NCBI RefSeq assembly: GCF_002252665.1
Contig: NZ_NQKZ01000020.1
Location: forward strand, 1 to 35,736
Reading direction: 5' to 3'
DNA from: Synechococcus sp. 8F6
GTDB lineage: Bacteria > Cyanobacteriota > Cyanobacteriia > PCC-6307 > Cyanobiaceae
Length of the DNA stretch: 35,736 bases
In this document: piece by piece, positions 7,960-17,172 of the stretch
Layout: every line of letters begins with the position of its first letter
How positions within the stretch are numbered: position 1 is the first letter of the stretch
Made by a program: the position numbers and the translations under genes
The notes under the pieces: model-generated
Databases searched by the model: none
Told to the model about the DNA's origin: nothing
Seen by the model: the letters and a program-made list of their open reading frames with translations, nothing else

Positions 7960-9636
7960 ATGCCTTCAGCCGCCATGGCAGAGCAGTTCTGGGATGTGGT
8001 GGTGGTTGGCAGCGGAGCTGCCGGCCTGATGGCCTGCCTGGAGTTGCCCAGCCATCTACGCGTTCTGCTGCTGAGCAAAGACAGCGATCCCGGTAGCACC
8101 CCCCGATCGGCCAGTCGCTGGGCCCAGGGGGGCATCGCCGCCGTGACCCGGCCCAACGACAGCTTCGCCAGCCACATCGCCGACACCCTGAGTGCCGGCG
8201 CCGGCCTGTGCGACCGGGCGGCCGTGGAACTGCTGGTGCATGAGGCTCCTGCCTGCGTGGAGCGCCTGCTCCAACTGGGGATGGCCTTTGACCGCGACGG
8301 CGATGGCCTCAGCACCACCCTCGAAGCCGCCCACAGTCACCGGCGCGTGCTGCATGCCCAGGACCGCACCGGCGGCGCCCTGGTGGATGCCCTAGAGCGG
8401 GAGGTGCTGAGGCAGCCCCTGCTCGAGCAGCGCAAGGGTGTGGTGGCGCTACAGCTCTGGATGGAGCACGGCCGCTGCGTGGGCCTGCAGGTGCTCGAAG
8501 GCAACAGGATCCACTGGCTGGGGGCGCGGGCCGTGGTGCTGGCCACCGGGGGAGGCGGCCACCTGTTTGCCCACACCACTAACCCGAACCTGGCCAGCGG
8601 CGATGGGGTGGTGATGGCCTGGCAGGCAGGAGCGGTGGTGCGCGATCTGGAATTCGTGCAATTCCATCCAACAGCCCTGATGCTGCCGGGAGCCCCCCAT
8701 TTTCTGATCTCCGAAGCCGTGCGCGGTGAAGGGGCCCACCTAGTGGATGGGGCGGGCAACAGCCCTGTGGATGGCCTGCCGGGCGGTGATCTGGCCCCCC
8801 GGGACGCCGTCAGCCGAGCCCTGGCCCGGCGCATGCGGGCGCTGGGCGTGGACCATCTCTGGCTGGATTTGCGGCCCGTGGGCGTCTCCCGACTGGAGCA
8901 GCAGTTCCCCACAATCCTGGGGCGCTGCCGCGAACTGGGGCTCGACCCCACCCGCGCACCAATCCCCGTGGCGCCCGCCGCCCACTACTGGATGGGGGGC
9001 ATCTGGACGGATCTGCACGCCGCCACCAGCCTGCCCGGGCTCTACGCCGTGGGGGAGGTGGCCTGCACCGGCGTACATGGCGCCAACCGCCTGGCCAGCA
9101 ACTCCCTGATGGAGTGCCTGGTGTTTGCCCGGCAATTGCGAACCATCCACCTGCCGCCGGCACCAGACCAGCCCCGCCCAACCCAACACGACACCAGCGG
9201 GGAACAGGATCTGCCCGAGATGGCCGGGCTGGGCCTACCCCAGCTGGGGGCCTTGGAAGCCCAAATCAGCGCCCTACGGGACCTGTGCTGGCAGGTGGCG
9301 GGCGTCGAACGCAGTGCCCACGCCTTGGCGCCTGCCCTCTTGAACGTGCGCTGCCAGCGCCAGCAACTGGAAGCCGGCCCTGCCTGGCAGCAACTCCAAG
9401 CGCTCACGCCTGGCCACTCCCTTCAGCTCGCCGCCGCCGACCTGCCAGCCCTGAAACGGTTGCAGGAGTTGCATCAGCGCCTGGTGCTGGCCGGGCTCTT
9501 GGTCGAAGCCGCCCTCTTTCGCAGCGAGAGCCGCGGCGGGCACCACCGCACCGATGCCCCCGCAGCCCAGCCCTTCTGGCAGCGCCACACCGACCAGCGA
9601 CAACACCAACCGCCCTCCACGTCGCCCCTGCTCTGA
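7960..9636 (+). CDS. nadB: L-aspartate oxidase (NadB)
   Basis: This FAD enzyme oxidises L-aspartate to iminoaspartate, the first step of de novo NAD synthesis, which NadA continues. The 558-aa product shows the dinucleotide-binding start VVVVGSGAAGLMACLEL, the substrate-loop motif RSASRWAQGGIAAV, the GEGAHLVD region, and the flavin-end motif GANRLASNSLMECLVFA. This is the succinate dehydrogenase/fumarate reductase flavoprotein fold with a C-terminal helical domain. ATG 7960 (MPSAAMAEQ) and ATG 7975 (MAEQFW) are both possible. The Gln/His/Pro-rich last 30 residues look poorly conserved. It is convergent with the VKOR gene, with only six bases between stops. Confidence 0.93.
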   Translation: MPSAAMAEQFWDVVVVGSGAAGLMACLELPSHLRVLLLSKDSDPGSTPRSASRWAQGGIAAVTRPNDSFASHIADTLSAGAGLCDRAAVELLVHEAPACVERLLQLGMAFDRDGDGLSTTLEAAHSHRRVLHAQDRTGGALVDALEREVLRQPLLEQRKGVVALQLWMEHGRCVGLQVLEGNRIHWLGARAVVLATGGGGHLFAHTTNPNLASGDGVVMAWQAGAVVRDLEFVQFHPTALMLPGAPHFLISEAVRGEGAHLVDGAGNSPVDGLPGGDLAPRDAVSRALARRMRALGVDHLWLDLRPVGVSRLEQQFPTILGRCRELGLDPTRAPIPVAPAAHYWMGGIWTDLHAATSLPGLYAVGEVACTGVHGANRLASNSLMECLVFARQLRTIHLPPAPDQPRPTQHDTSGEQDLPEMAGLGLPQLGALEAQISALRDLCWQVAGVERSAHALAPALLNVRCQRQQLEAGPAWQQLQALTPGHSLQLAAADLPALKRLQELHQRLVLAGLLVEAALFRSESRGGHHRTDAPAAQPFWQRHTDQRQHQPPSTSPLL

Positions 9637-9642
9637 GCGGGG

Positions 9643-10569
9643 TTAGGGCACCCGCCCGGGGTATCCAGAGAGCTGGGCCAGCTGGGCCAACGACTTCACA
9701 CCGGAATCGAGCTTGCCGTTGATCTCCCAGCTGGGGAAACCCTCGATGTTCTTGGTGTCGCAGAGGGCTTTCTGGCTGTTCTGACCATCAGCGGCACATT
9801 CCACCAAGGTGAGCTTGGCAGCGGCCTCCTTGCCGAAAAGCTCCTTCTGCTCGTGGCAATGGGGACACCAATAGGCCGTGTACATCACGGCACCGATGCG
9901 GGTGAGATGGTCGGCCAAGCCGATCGCCTCGGGGCTGCTGGCGGTCTCCACGACAGGGGGCACGCCGGCGCCCTGCACCGCCGCGGGACGATCCACCGAG
10001 GCAGCCCAGCCCAGGCCGAGCATCGCCACCAGCAGGGCCACAATCACAGCCCGGAACACCACCTGGCCGCGGTCGTCCCATTCACCGCCCACCAGGCTGA
10101 TCACAAACAGCGCCAGGCTCAGCGTGGCCGACAGCACGCAGAAGAAACAGAAGGCCTGGATCTTCACCACCATCAGCCCCATCAACAGCAGGCTGAACAC
10201 CGCCATGCCCGTGCTCAGCAGCAGCAGCCCCCACCAGCTGCGCTGGGCCAGGGCGGCGCGGGAATCACCGCGGAGCACCAGCGGCAACACCGCCAGCACC
10301 AGCACGGCCACGTAGGCCAGGCAACCAAACAGGGAGAGGGGCTGGCCCAGCAGGCTGCCCCAGGCGCTGTTCAGCACCTTGTCGCAGCCTTCGGCCCCAC
10401 CGGGACAACTCAGCGGGCCGAGCAGCCCCCAGCGCTTGAGGGTGATGGCACCGGTGTCGATGGCGCCGATGGTGGCCAGGACAGCCATGGCCACCCGGGC
10501 CCAGCGACGGGCCGGATCGCTGCGGCGCCGGGTGGAATTGAGGCGCTGGCTGAGGCGGGTGGTGGTCAC
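9643..10569 (-). CDS. Vitamin K epoxide reductase-thioredoxin fusion (VKOR)
   Basis: This bacterial VKOR homologue couples quinone reduction in the membrane to disulfide formation in lumen/periplasm proteins. The 308-aa product has a basic N-terminus, then a four-to-five-helix membrane domain. That domain holds the loop cysteines C55 and C62 ([10 protein letters not shown]) and the active-site pair C141-C144 (CFFC). It is fused to a C-terminal thioredoxin-like domain with CPHC at 235-238, its cis-Pro region GFPSWEING, and extra cysteines in [13 protein letters not shown]. This is the architecture crystallised from another Synechococcus. The only in-frame start near the domain is GTG at 10569 (MTTTRLSQ). 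The gene is divergent from rimO with about 90 bases between them. Confidence 0.92.
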   Translation of the reverse strand: MTTTRLSQRLNSTRRRSDPARRWARVAMAVLATIGAIDTGAITLKRWGLLGPLSCPGGAEGCDKVLNSAWGSLLGQPLSLFGCLAYVAVLVLAVLPLVLRGDSRAALAQRSWWGLLLLSTGMAVFSLLLMGLMVVKIQAFCFFCVLSATLSLALFVISLVGGEWDDRGQVVFRAVIVALLVAMLGLGWAASVDRPAAVQGAGVPPVVETASSPEAIGLADHLTRIGAVMYTAYWCPHCHEQKELFGKEAAAKLTLVECAADGQNSQKALCDTKNIEGFPSWEINGKLDSGVKSLAQLAQLSGYPGRVP

Positions 10570-10659
10570 GGCAACGGCTGCATTAACAGCATTCTCGCAG
10601 CCCCATCCGCCCACGCCCCCATAGGGTGGAAGGTCGGCTGCCCGGGCCGCTGGGGTCAG

Positions 10660-12051
10660 ATGGATCAGCAAATGATGAGCAAAAAGACCGTTGCCTTCGC
10701 CCACCTGGGCTGCGAGAAGAACCGGGTGGATACCGAGCACATGCTCGGTCTTCTGGCCGAGGCCGGCTACGGGGTGAGTGCTGATGAAACCGACGCCACC
10801 GTGGTGGTGGTGAACACCTGCAGCTTCATCCAGGAGGCGCGTGAGGAGTCGGTGCGCACCCTGGTGGAGCTGGCAGAGCAAGGCAAGGAGCTGATCATCG
10901 CCGGATGCCTGGCCCAGCACTTCCAGGAGGAGCTGCTCGAATCGCTGCCCGAGGCCAAGGCGATCGTGGGCACCGGCGACTACCAGCACATCGTTTCGGT
11001 GCTGGAGCGGGTGGAAGCTGGCGAACGGGTGAATCAGGTGAGCGCCAAGCCCACCTTCGTGGGCGACGAGCACCTGCCCCGCTACCGCACCACCAGTGAG
11101 GCGGTGGCCTACCTGAAGGTGGCGGAGGGCTGCGACTACCGCTGCGCCTTCTGCATCATTCCCCACCTGCGCGGCGACCAGCGCTCCAGGCCGAGCGAGA
11201 GCATCGTGGCCGAGGCCCAAGCCCTCGCGGCCCAGGGCGTGCAGGAACTGGTGCTGATCAGCCAGATCACCACCAATTACGGCCTCGATCTCTACGGCAA
11301 GCCCCAGCTGGCTGAGCTGCTGCGGGCGCTAGCAAAGGTGGAGATCCCCTGGATCCGGGTGCACTACGCCTACCCCACCGGCCTCACACCGGAGGTGCTG
11401 GCGGCCTACCGCGAGGTGCCCAACGTGCTGCCGTATCTAGATCTGCCGCTGCAGCACAGCCACCCGGAGGTGCTGCGGGCGATGAACCGCCCCTGGCAGG
11501 CCGAAGTGACCGGCGGCGTGCTGCGCCGCATCCGCGAGCAGCTGCCCGAGGCGGTGCTGCGCACCACCTTCATCGTGGGCTTCCCCGGCGAAACGGAGGA
11601 ACAGTTCCAGCACCTGCTGGATTTCGTGGCCGAGCAGCAGTTCGACCACGTGGGTGTGTTCACCTTCTCAGCTGAAGAGGGGACACCCGCAGCCGAGCTC
11701 CCGGATCAGGTGCCCGCCGAGGTGGCCCAGGAGCGCAAAGACCGCCTGATGGCCCTGCAGCAACCCATCGCCGCCGCACGCAATGCCGCCTGGGTGGGCC
11801 GCATCGTGGATGTGCTGATTGAGCAGGAGAACCCCAGCACCGGTGAAATGATCGGGCGCTGCGCCCGCTACGCCCCCGAGGTGGATGGCGAGGTGCGGGT
11901 GTTTCCCGGCGAAGGCGGCCTCTGCGCCTCTCCAGGCACACTCGTGCCGGTGCGGCTCACCGCCGCCGACACCTACGACCTGATCGGTGAGGTGGTGGGT
12001 GCCCGGGCGATGGTGGATGAAGCCCAGGCCTCGCTGCGGGGCGGCGCTTGA
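10660..12051 (+). CDS. rimO: Ribosomal protein S12 methylthiotransferase RimO
   Basis: This radical SAM methylthiotransferase modifies an aspartate of ribosomal protein S12. The 463-aa product has the three domains in order. The UPF0004 domain carries cluster cysteines C18 (HLGCEKNR), C54 (VNTCSF) and C83 (AGCLAQ). The radical SAM core has C158-x3-C162-x2-C165 ([10 protein letters not shown]), and a C-terminal TRAM domain begins near residue 385. The [11 protein letters not shown] segment before the radical SAM core favours RimO over MiaB. Three near-adjacent ATGs (10660, 10672, 10675) could serve; the last gives the N-terminus most like relatives ([13 protein letters not shown]). The TGA overlaps the TTG start of the next gene (TTGA). 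Confidence 0.95.
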   Translation: MDQQMMSKKTVAFAHLGCEKNRVDTEHMLGLLAEAGYGVSADETDATVVVVNTCSFIQEAREESVRTLVELAEQGKELIIAGCLAQHFQEELLESLPEAKAIVGTGDYQHIVSVLERVEAGERVNQVSAKPTFVGDEHLPRYRTTSEAVAYLKVAEGCDYRCAFCIIPHLRGDQRSRPSESIVAEAQALAAQGVQELVLISQITTNYGLDLYGKPQLAELLRALAKVEIPWIRVHYAYPTGLTPEVLAAYREVPNVLPYLDLPLQHSHPEVLRAMNRPWQAEVTGGVLRRIREQLPEAVLRTTFIVGFPGETEEQFQHLLDFVAEQQFDHVGVFTFSAEEGTPAAELPDQVPAEVAQERKDRLMALQQPIAAARNAAWVGRIVDVLIEQENPSTGEMIGRCARYAPEVDGEVRVFPGEGGLCASPGTLVPVRLTAADTYDLIGEVVGARAMVDEAQASLRGGA

Positions 12052-13271
12052 GATGGCGTGAGCATCAACGCACCACCTTTCTGGTGGCGTCGGGGCTGAG
12101 TACAGCCGGATCGTTTGCTGGTCTCACCGCCAAGGGCTGGATCCTGATGGACGGCAGCGGCAACCCGATGGTGCTGGCCCTGCATTTCGCGGCCCTGGCC
12201 ATGCCGACATTGCTGGTCAGTGGCCCGGCCGGCGTGGTCACCGACCGACTGGGCTGCGAAACCGTGCTGATCCGCTCCCAGTGGGGGCTGTTCGGGGCCG
12301 GCATGCTCGGCGCCATTGCCATTCCCCTCAGCGATGGGGCCCTGCAGATCAGCCTGCTGCTGCTCAGCACCTTGCTGGTGGGCGTTGCCAGCGCCTACGA
12401 GCTCACCGCCCGCAACAAATACTGCGCCCTACTGGTGGACGGTCCTGGCCAGTTGGCGCCCTACATCACCAGCTTTTCGGTGGTGTTCAACGTGGGCAAG
12501 CTGGTGGGCCCGCCCCTGGGGGGCTGGCTGCTGGCCTGGACGGGGGCGGGACCGGCGCTGGCGATCGATGCCGCCACCTACCTGCTGCCCATCGCTTCAG
12601 TGCTGTGGCTGATCAAGCCCAACCGAACCCAGGAGCACCGCAGCGTCGCCGGTGCTGGCAGCAGCCTCAGGGCCGCCTGGACAGGCAGTGGGCCGGTACT
12701 GCGGCACGTGTTGCGCTACACGGCGCTGGCCTGCCTGGTGGGATTTTTTCACCCAGGCCTGGCGCCGCTGATGGCCCGGGATCTCCTGGGTCCATCCCCC
12801 CAGGCCCTGGGCCTGTTCACCAGCGTGCTGGCCGCCGGCAGCATCAGCGGCGGACTCGTGCTGCAACGGCACAGCCGCTGGCTGAGTCAGCGGCCGGCCC
12901 TGCTACTGGGCAGCTGCACGGTGGTAACGGCCGCCGCCCAGCTGGCCATGGCCCGCTTCAGCCAACCAGCCACCAGCAGCCTGGGGCTGGTGGCCACCTT
13001 TGCGATCGGAGCCGGCACCGCCTGCCTGCTGTCGGGGGTGAACCTGATCAGCCAGGTGGGGGCACCCATGGCGATCAGAGGCCGCATGGCGGGGCTGGGC
13101 CAGATCGCCTTCCTCGGCGGTGGCGGGCTGAGTGGATTGCTGGCGGCCACCCTGAGCCTCACGCTGGGCCTGCGCGGCACGTTTGCCCTACTGGGAACAG
13201 CCGGGCTGGTGGTCGGCTTGATCGAACTGCGCCAGCGGGGCCGATTGCGGCTGGAACTCAGATCAGCTTGA
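12048..13271 (+). CDS. MFS transporter, EntS-like (MFS_3) exporter
   Basis: This 407-aa protein has about twelve hydrophobic helices. It shows the MFS loop signature after helix 2 as [11 protein letters not shown], and an [21 protein letters not shown] segment typical of the EntS/MFS_3 exporter branch. The substrate is unknown. The frame can only start at TTG 12048 if the first helix ([16 protein letters not shown]) is to be complete. That TTG overlaps the rimO TGA (TTGA), implying coupled translation. Its last 14 bases overlap the 3' end of petL on the other strand. Membrane topology and family are clear; the start rests on context. Confidence 0.8.
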   Translation: MRWREHQRTTFLVASGLSTAGSFAGLTAKGWILMDGSGNPMVLALHFAALAMPTLLVSGPAGVVTDRLGCETVLIRSQWGLFGAGMLGAIAIPLSDGALQISLLLLSTLLVGVASAYELTARNKYCALLVDGPGQLAPYITSFSVVFNVGKLVGPPLGGWLLAWTGAGPALAIDAATYLLPIASVLWLIKPNRTQEHRSVAGAGSSLRAAWTGSGPVLRHVLRYTALACLVGFFHPGLAPLMARDLLGPSPQALGLFTSVLAAGSISGGLVLQRHSRWLSQRPALLLGSCTVVTAAAQLAMARFSQPATSSLGLVATFAIGAGTACLLSGVNLISQVGAPMAIRGRMAGLGQIAFLGGGGLSGLLAATLSLTLGLRGTFALLGTAGLVVGLIELRQRGRLRLELRSA

Positions 13272-13350
13272 TGCCGCGCAGCACGATCGAGGCGGCGATG
13301 GCCACGGCCAAACCACCACCAACGAGGCCCAGATAGATCGCGACACCCAT
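13258..13350 (-). CDS. petL: Cytochrome b6-f complex subunit PetL
   Basis: This 30-residue single-helix protein is too short for usual ORF cut-offs. It begins MGVAIYLGLVGGGLAVAIAA and ends [10 protein letters not shown]. PetL is a peripheral one-helix subunit that stabilises the dimeric b6f complex in the thylakoid membrane. Length, one membrane span and the C-terminus of the form L-R-x-I-K-L-I match the cyanobacterial PetL pattern as I know it. An AGGG element lies about six bases before the ATG. The gene is convergent with the MFS exporter and shares 14 bp with its 3' end. The N-terminal helix is poorly conserved in this family, so identity rests mostly on the C-terminus and size. Confidence 0.75.
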   Translation of the reverse strand: MGVAIYLGLVGGGLAVAIAASIVLRGIKLI

Positions 13351-13497
13351 GGCTGCCCTGTCAAAGGTTCAGCCATTACAGCAGAAAGCGGGCACCATCA
13401 GCCCTTCCGTGAACCACCTAGGCTTGACTCCATTCGAGACGCATCCCAGCGCAGTCCAAGCGCCCTGGTTCAGCCCCTTTCCAGCTCTGCTGCCTGT

Positions 13498-15105
13498 ATG
13501 CGCACCCTGTTTGTCTACCCCGAGTTCCCGAAAACCTTCTGGAGCTACGAAAAAATCCTCGAGCTGATCGATCGGAAGGTCCTTCTCCCCCCGCTCGGCT
13601 TGGTAACGGTGGCGGCCCTGCTGCCCCAGAGCTGGGAGATGAAGCTGGTGGACCGCAATGTGCGCGAGGTCACCGATGCCGAGTGGGACTGGGCAGAGCT
13701 GGTGGTGATCTCCGGCATGATCGTGCAAAAGGGCGACATGGCGGTGCAGATCGCCAAGGCCAAACAGCGCGGCATCCCGGTGGCCGTGGGCGGCCCGTTT
13801 GCGAGTTCAACCCCGGATGCGCCGGAACTCGATCTGGCCGATTTCAAGATCCTCGACGAGGGCGAAATCACCCTACCGATGTTCATTGAAGCCTTGGAGC
13901 GGGGCGAACGCCAAGGCCGATTCAGCTCCGATGGGGTCAAGCCGGATGTCACCGGAACACCGATCCCGCGCTTCGACCTGCTCGAGCTGGACGCCTATTC
14001 GGAAATGTCGGTGCAGTTCTCCCGAGGCTGCCCCTTCCAGTGCGAGTTCTGCGACATCATTGTGCTATATGGCCGCAAGCCACGCACCAAAGCGCCAGAG
14101 CAACTGGTTGCTGAGCTCCAATCGCTTTACGACCTCGGCTGGCGGCGCTCCGTGTTTCTGGTGGATGACAACTTCATCGGCAACAAGCGCAACGTGAAGC
14201 TATTGCTGCCCCTGCTGCGCCAGTGGCAGATCGACCATGGTTTTCCCTTCAGCTTCGCCACCGAAGCCTCGGTTGACCTCGCCGCCGACGACGATCTGAT
14301 GCAGATGATGGTGGAATGTCGCTTTGAGAGCGTCTTCCTGGGCATCGAAACCCCCGACGAATCCAGCCTGGAAACCGCCGGCAAACTTCAGAACACCCGC
14401 AGTTCCCTGGAGGATTCGGTCAACAAGATCACGTCCTATGGCCTGCGGGTGATGGCGGGATTCATCATCGGCTTCGATGGTGAGAAAGAAGGGGCTGGTC
14501 GCCGGATCGTTGAATTTGTGACCCGCACCGGCATTCCCCACGCGATGATGGGCATGCTGCAGGCTCTCCCCAACACAGCCCTCTGGCATCGCCTTGACAA
14601 GGAAGGCCGGCTGATCGAAGGCAAAGCCGCCGCCAAAGGCGTCAACCAGACCAACCTGCTCAACTTCATCCCCACGCGGCCAATTCGTGATATCGCCAAT
14701 GAATACGTGGACGCCTTTGGCGCGCTCTACGAACCCAATGCTTTTATTGATCGCGTTTATTCGTACTTCCTGAAACTACCGCCCCAGAAATACAAGGAAC
14801 TCGTCGTTCCGGGCAGCCGTCCGTCGAAGCCTCCCAGCTGGATTGATCTGCGCGCTCTCGGCATCATTCTCTGGCGCCAGGGGGTGAAGCGGAACACACG
14901 GGTGCGCTTCTGGAAAGCCCTCTACGGCATGGCGAAGCACAACCCCAAGCGCTTCACCGGGTTCCTTTCCATCCTGGCGCACAACGAGCATTTCCTCGAA
15001 TACCGCGCCATCGTGCGCCGCGAAATCGAGGAGCAACTCACCACCCTGCCGCCCGATCCGCCCAAGGCTCCGGCTGAACCCAGCCGCGAATTACAGCCGG
15101 CCTAA
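13498..15105 (+). CDS. B12-binding-domain radical SAM protein
   Basis: This 535-aa protein has an N-terminal cobalamin-binding-like Rossmann domain (residues 1-150; VTVAALLPQSWEMKLVDRNV, AVGGPFASSTPDAPE) with no clear DxHxxG cobalamin ligand. A radical SAM core follows, carrying C178-x3-C182-x2-C185 (GCPFQCEFCD). The C-terminal region of about 180 residues resembles DUF4070. The general architecture is that of HpnJ/HpnP-like and BchE-like enzymes. It does not carry enough recognisable specificity to name a substrate, and neighbouring genes give no pathway. The ATG at 13498 is the first plausible start. A 147-bp gap separates it from petL and must hold divergent promoters for both. Confidence 0.85.
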   Translation: MRTLFVYPEFPKTFWSYEKILELIDRKVLLPPLGLVTVAALLPQSWEMKLVDRNVREVTDAEWDWAELVVISGMIVQKGDMAVQIAKAKQRGIPVAVGGPFASSTPDAPELDLADFKILDEGEITLPMFIEALERGERQGRFSSDGVKPDVTGTPIPRFDLLELDAYSEMSVQFSRGCPFQCEFCDIIVLYGRKPRTKAPEQLVAELQSLYDLGWRRSVFLVDDNFIGNKRNVKLLLPLLRQWQIDHGFPFSFATEASVDLAADDDLMQMMVECRFESVFLGIETPDESSLETAGKLQNTRSSLEDSVNKITSYGLRVMAGFIIGFDGEKEGAGRRIVEFVTRTGIPHAMMGMLQALPNTALWHRLDKEGRLIEGKAAAKGVNQTNLLNFIPTRPIRDIANEYVDAFGALYEPNAFIDRVYSYFLKLPPQKYKELVVPGSRPSKPPSWIDLRALGIILWRQGVKRNTRVRFWKALYGMAKHNPKRFTGFLSILAHNEHFLEYRAIVRREIEEQLTTLPPDPPKAPAEPSRELQPA

Positions 15106-15135
15106 CTGGCCTCAAGCACTCAGTCCTGCACGCGT

Positions 15136-15519
15136 TCAGTCCTGCACATAGTCGAGGCCCTGCTCCAGGCAGGCCTCGGCGCGCTGGAGTTCTCGGCCGA
15201 GATACAGGGCGTGATCCAGGCGGCTCAGGGGGTGGGGGCCAGATCCCTCCGTGAGGGCAATTCCCAGCTGCTTGGCGGATCGAGCCCGATACACGGCCAC
15301 CGGCCGGCGGGGACCGCCGCCACAGCAGCTCAACACCTCACCGGTGTCTGGATCGGTGGCCAGCCCGCGCTCATCAATGCCATTGCCGTAGTGCTCGGCC
15401 ACCAGCTCGGCCGCCTCCCGATCGATACGAATCAGGAAATAGCCGGCGGGATCCAGATCGATGAACCGCTGGGAGAGCTGCTCGTCGAGCTCTTGGCGGG
15501 TGAAGGGCACATCAGGCAT
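15136..15519 (-). CDS. DUF4346 domain protein
   Basis: This 127-aa soluble protein is recognisable as the cyanobacterial DUF4346 group. Characteristic segments are the LDPAGYFLIRIDRE start, HYGNGIDERGLATDPDTGE in the middle and the DHALYLGRELQRAE stretch near the C-terminus. No function is known to me. The ATG at 15519 lies inside the tail of the upstream acyltransferase gene, so the two overlap by 8 nt (ATGCCTGA). The last four codons (Val-Gln-Asp-stop) are duplicated immediately downstream with a 16-bp period, leaving a second copy after the stop. It is convergent with the radical SAM gene, with 30 bases between. Confidence 0.75.
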   Translation of the reverse strand: MPDVPFTRQELDEQLSQRFIDLDPAGYFLIRIDREAAELVAEHYGNGIDERGLATDPDTGEVLSCCGGGPRRPVAVYRARSAKQLGIALTEGSGPHPLSRLDHALYLGRELQRAEACLEQGLDYVQD

Positions 15520-16702
15520 GGGGTGGATCGTAGGAAGCCGTGAAGGGCAACTCAGCATTCATCGCCGCCATGGCCTCAGCCATCTCGGTATTGGCCCCTG
15601 GCAACCAGCGGCGCAGGATCCCGGCAAAGCGCGGATCACTCCAGCGGTGCAGGCTGACGCGGGGCTGGGCCACAAAGCCACGGCGGCGTTTGTGGCTGCC
15701 GCCGGCCCCGGGATCGAACCCACGGATGCCCCGTTCGATCGCCCAGGCGATCGGCGCGTAGTAGCAGACCTCGAAGTGCAGGCAGTCGATCTCCTCGTCG
15801 CTGCCCCAGTAGCGCCCCCACAGCTGATCGCCGGCATGCACGCAGAGCGACATCGCCACAGGCTGCGTCGGTTCGCCGCGGTGGGCACTGAACAGCACCA
15901 GATGCCGGCGCAGCTCAGGGTCGGTGGCCAGGGCTTCAAAGAACGTCTCGCTTAGGTATTTGCTACCCCAGGGACCCCAGCGGCTGCAGTGCTGGGCGTA
16001 GAAATCGTGCATGCGCCGCACCAGGGCAGGGGGAATGGCGTCCCCCGCCAGTGGGGTGACCGTCAGACCAGCAGCCCCCACCGCCTGGCGCTCCCGCTTG
16101 ATGTTGCGGCGCTGGTTGGCATTGAAACTGGCCAGGTAGGCGTCGAAATCGCTGTGGCCGGGATTGGTCCACAGGCTCTGCTGGTTGACCCAGGCCGCAC
16201 AACCAGCCGCCTCAGCCAAGAGCTGCCACTGGGGGTCGACATAGAGAAAGTTGCAGCTGAGGATGCCCTGCTGACGGCAGAAGTCGTCGATCAGCTCCAG
16301 CATCAGGGCCGTGAGCGCGGCAGCATCTTCAGCGGGATCGATCAGGAAGCGGTAGCCCTGCACCGGGCTCACCGGGCTCATCCCCACCAACTTCGGGTAG
16401 TAGCGCAGGCCCAGTTGTCCGGCGAGCTGGGCGAAGCTCTGGTCGAACACAAATTCGCCGTAGCTGTGCCCCTTGAGATACAGGGGGGCCACCGCCAGCA
16501 GCTCCCCTCCGCGCCACAGCCCCAGATGGCAGCTCTGCCATCCCTCGCGCGGCACGATGCTGCCGCTGGACTCGAGCTGGTGCAGCCAGCGCCAGCGGTA
16601 AAACGGCAAGCTCTGGGGGTGGGCAGCAGCCAGCAGGGCGTCCCAGCGGTGCTCCGGGATCTCCGTGAGGCTCTGATGCCAGCGGGCTTGCAACTCAGCC
16701 AT
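15512..16702 (-). CDS. FemAB-like (COG3146) GNAT-fold acyltransferase
   Basis: This 396-aa protein belongs to the FemAB_like / COG3146 group, two GNAT-type acyltransferase folds in tandem, often annotated as peptidoglycan-related N-acetyltransferase. Typical segments are YGEFVFDQSFA near residue 90, FNANQRRNIKRERQ near 200, HDFYAQHCSRWG with KYLSETFFE, LHFEVCYYAPI, and the C-terminal RGIRGFDPGAGGSHKRRRGF. The substrate is not established. The start is the ATG at 16702 (MAELQARW); an upstream in-frame TTG at 16723 would add seven residues but lacks support. The stop overlaps the DUF4346 start by 8 nt, so the two form an operon. It is divergent from the exported protein at 16777. Confidence 0.85.
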   Translation of the reverse strand: MAELQARWHQSLTEIPEHRWDALLAAAHPQSLPFYRWRWLHQLESSGSIVPREGWQSCHLGLWRGGELLAVAPLYLKGHSYGEFVFDQSFAQLAGQLGLRYYPKLVGMSPVSPVQGYRFLIDPAEDAAALTALMLELIDDFCRQQGILSCNFLYVDPQWQLLAEAAGCAAWVNQQSLWTNPGHSDFDAYLASFNANQRRNIKRERQAVGAAGLTVTPLAGDAIPPALVRRMHDFYAQHCSRWGPWGSKYLSETFFEALATDPELRRHLVLFSAHRGEPTQPVAMSLCVHAGDQLWGRYWGSDEEIDCLHFEVCYYAPIAWAIERGIRGFDPGAGGSHKRRRGFVAQPRVSLHRWSDPRFAGILRRWLPGANTEMAEAMAAMNAELPFTASYDPPHA

Positions 16703-16776
16703 GGCTGCTACGACGGCCGGCAAGGGGGGGAAGGGGCAAAACTAACCAGAGCTGTGCTGCCCTGGTGCCCCAACTG

Positions 16777-17172
16777 ATGCGTGCCCTCTTCACCCCGGCG
16801 CACCTGTTCACGCCCGTCCTGCTGACCAGCCTGCTGCTGCCGGTGCTGCAGCTGATGCGCCCCCAGCTGGAGCAGCGGCTCACAACCATGTGCGTGGAAA
16901 CGGCATCCGCCGGCAATGCCAGCCTGGCCGCCAAACTCGAGGCGCCCTGCGCTCAGTTGGCCAAACCCACCAGCCAATGCCTGGTGCAGGAAACCGCCTC
17001 CAGCGGCCGCAGCCTGGCGGTGTTGGGCGAACTGATCCGCGGCGACTTCGGCGCCGAGAGCGAACTGGTGGTGAAACGCTGCCTGGCGCGCATGCTGGGT
17101 CTGCCCGCCGGCAGCCTCCAGCACATCCCCTTCAAGGAGCTGGCTCAGGGCTTCGCCAAAACGCGGCGGTAA
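16777..17172 (+). CDS. Hypothetical exported or membrane-anchored protein
   Basis: I do not recognise this 131-aa protein. It starts with a short basic stretch and a hydrophobic segment (FTPVLLTSLLLPVLQL, residues about 12-27) that could be a signal peptide or anchor. The remainder is soluble and contains five cysteines (C39, C55, C68, C97 among them) spaced as might suit disulfides in an oxidising compartment. ATG 16777 is preferred over the in-frame GTG at 16765. Third-position GC and codon use match the neighbours, supporting a real gene. Its 3' end overlaps the convergent RibD-C reductase by 28 bp. Confidence 0.65.
   Translation: MRALFTPAHLFTPVLLTSLLLPVLQLMRPQLEQRLTTMCVETASAGNASLAAKLEAPCAQLAKPTSQCLVQETASSGRSLAVLGELIRGDFGAESELVVKRCLARMLGLPAGSLQHIPFKELAQGFAKTRR

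Noticed and set aside
9853-10659. Upstream extension of the rimO frame by 269 codons
   Set aside because: It lies antisense to the VKOR-thioredoxin gene, has a His/Gln-rich shadow composition, and precedes the conserved RimO N-terminus.
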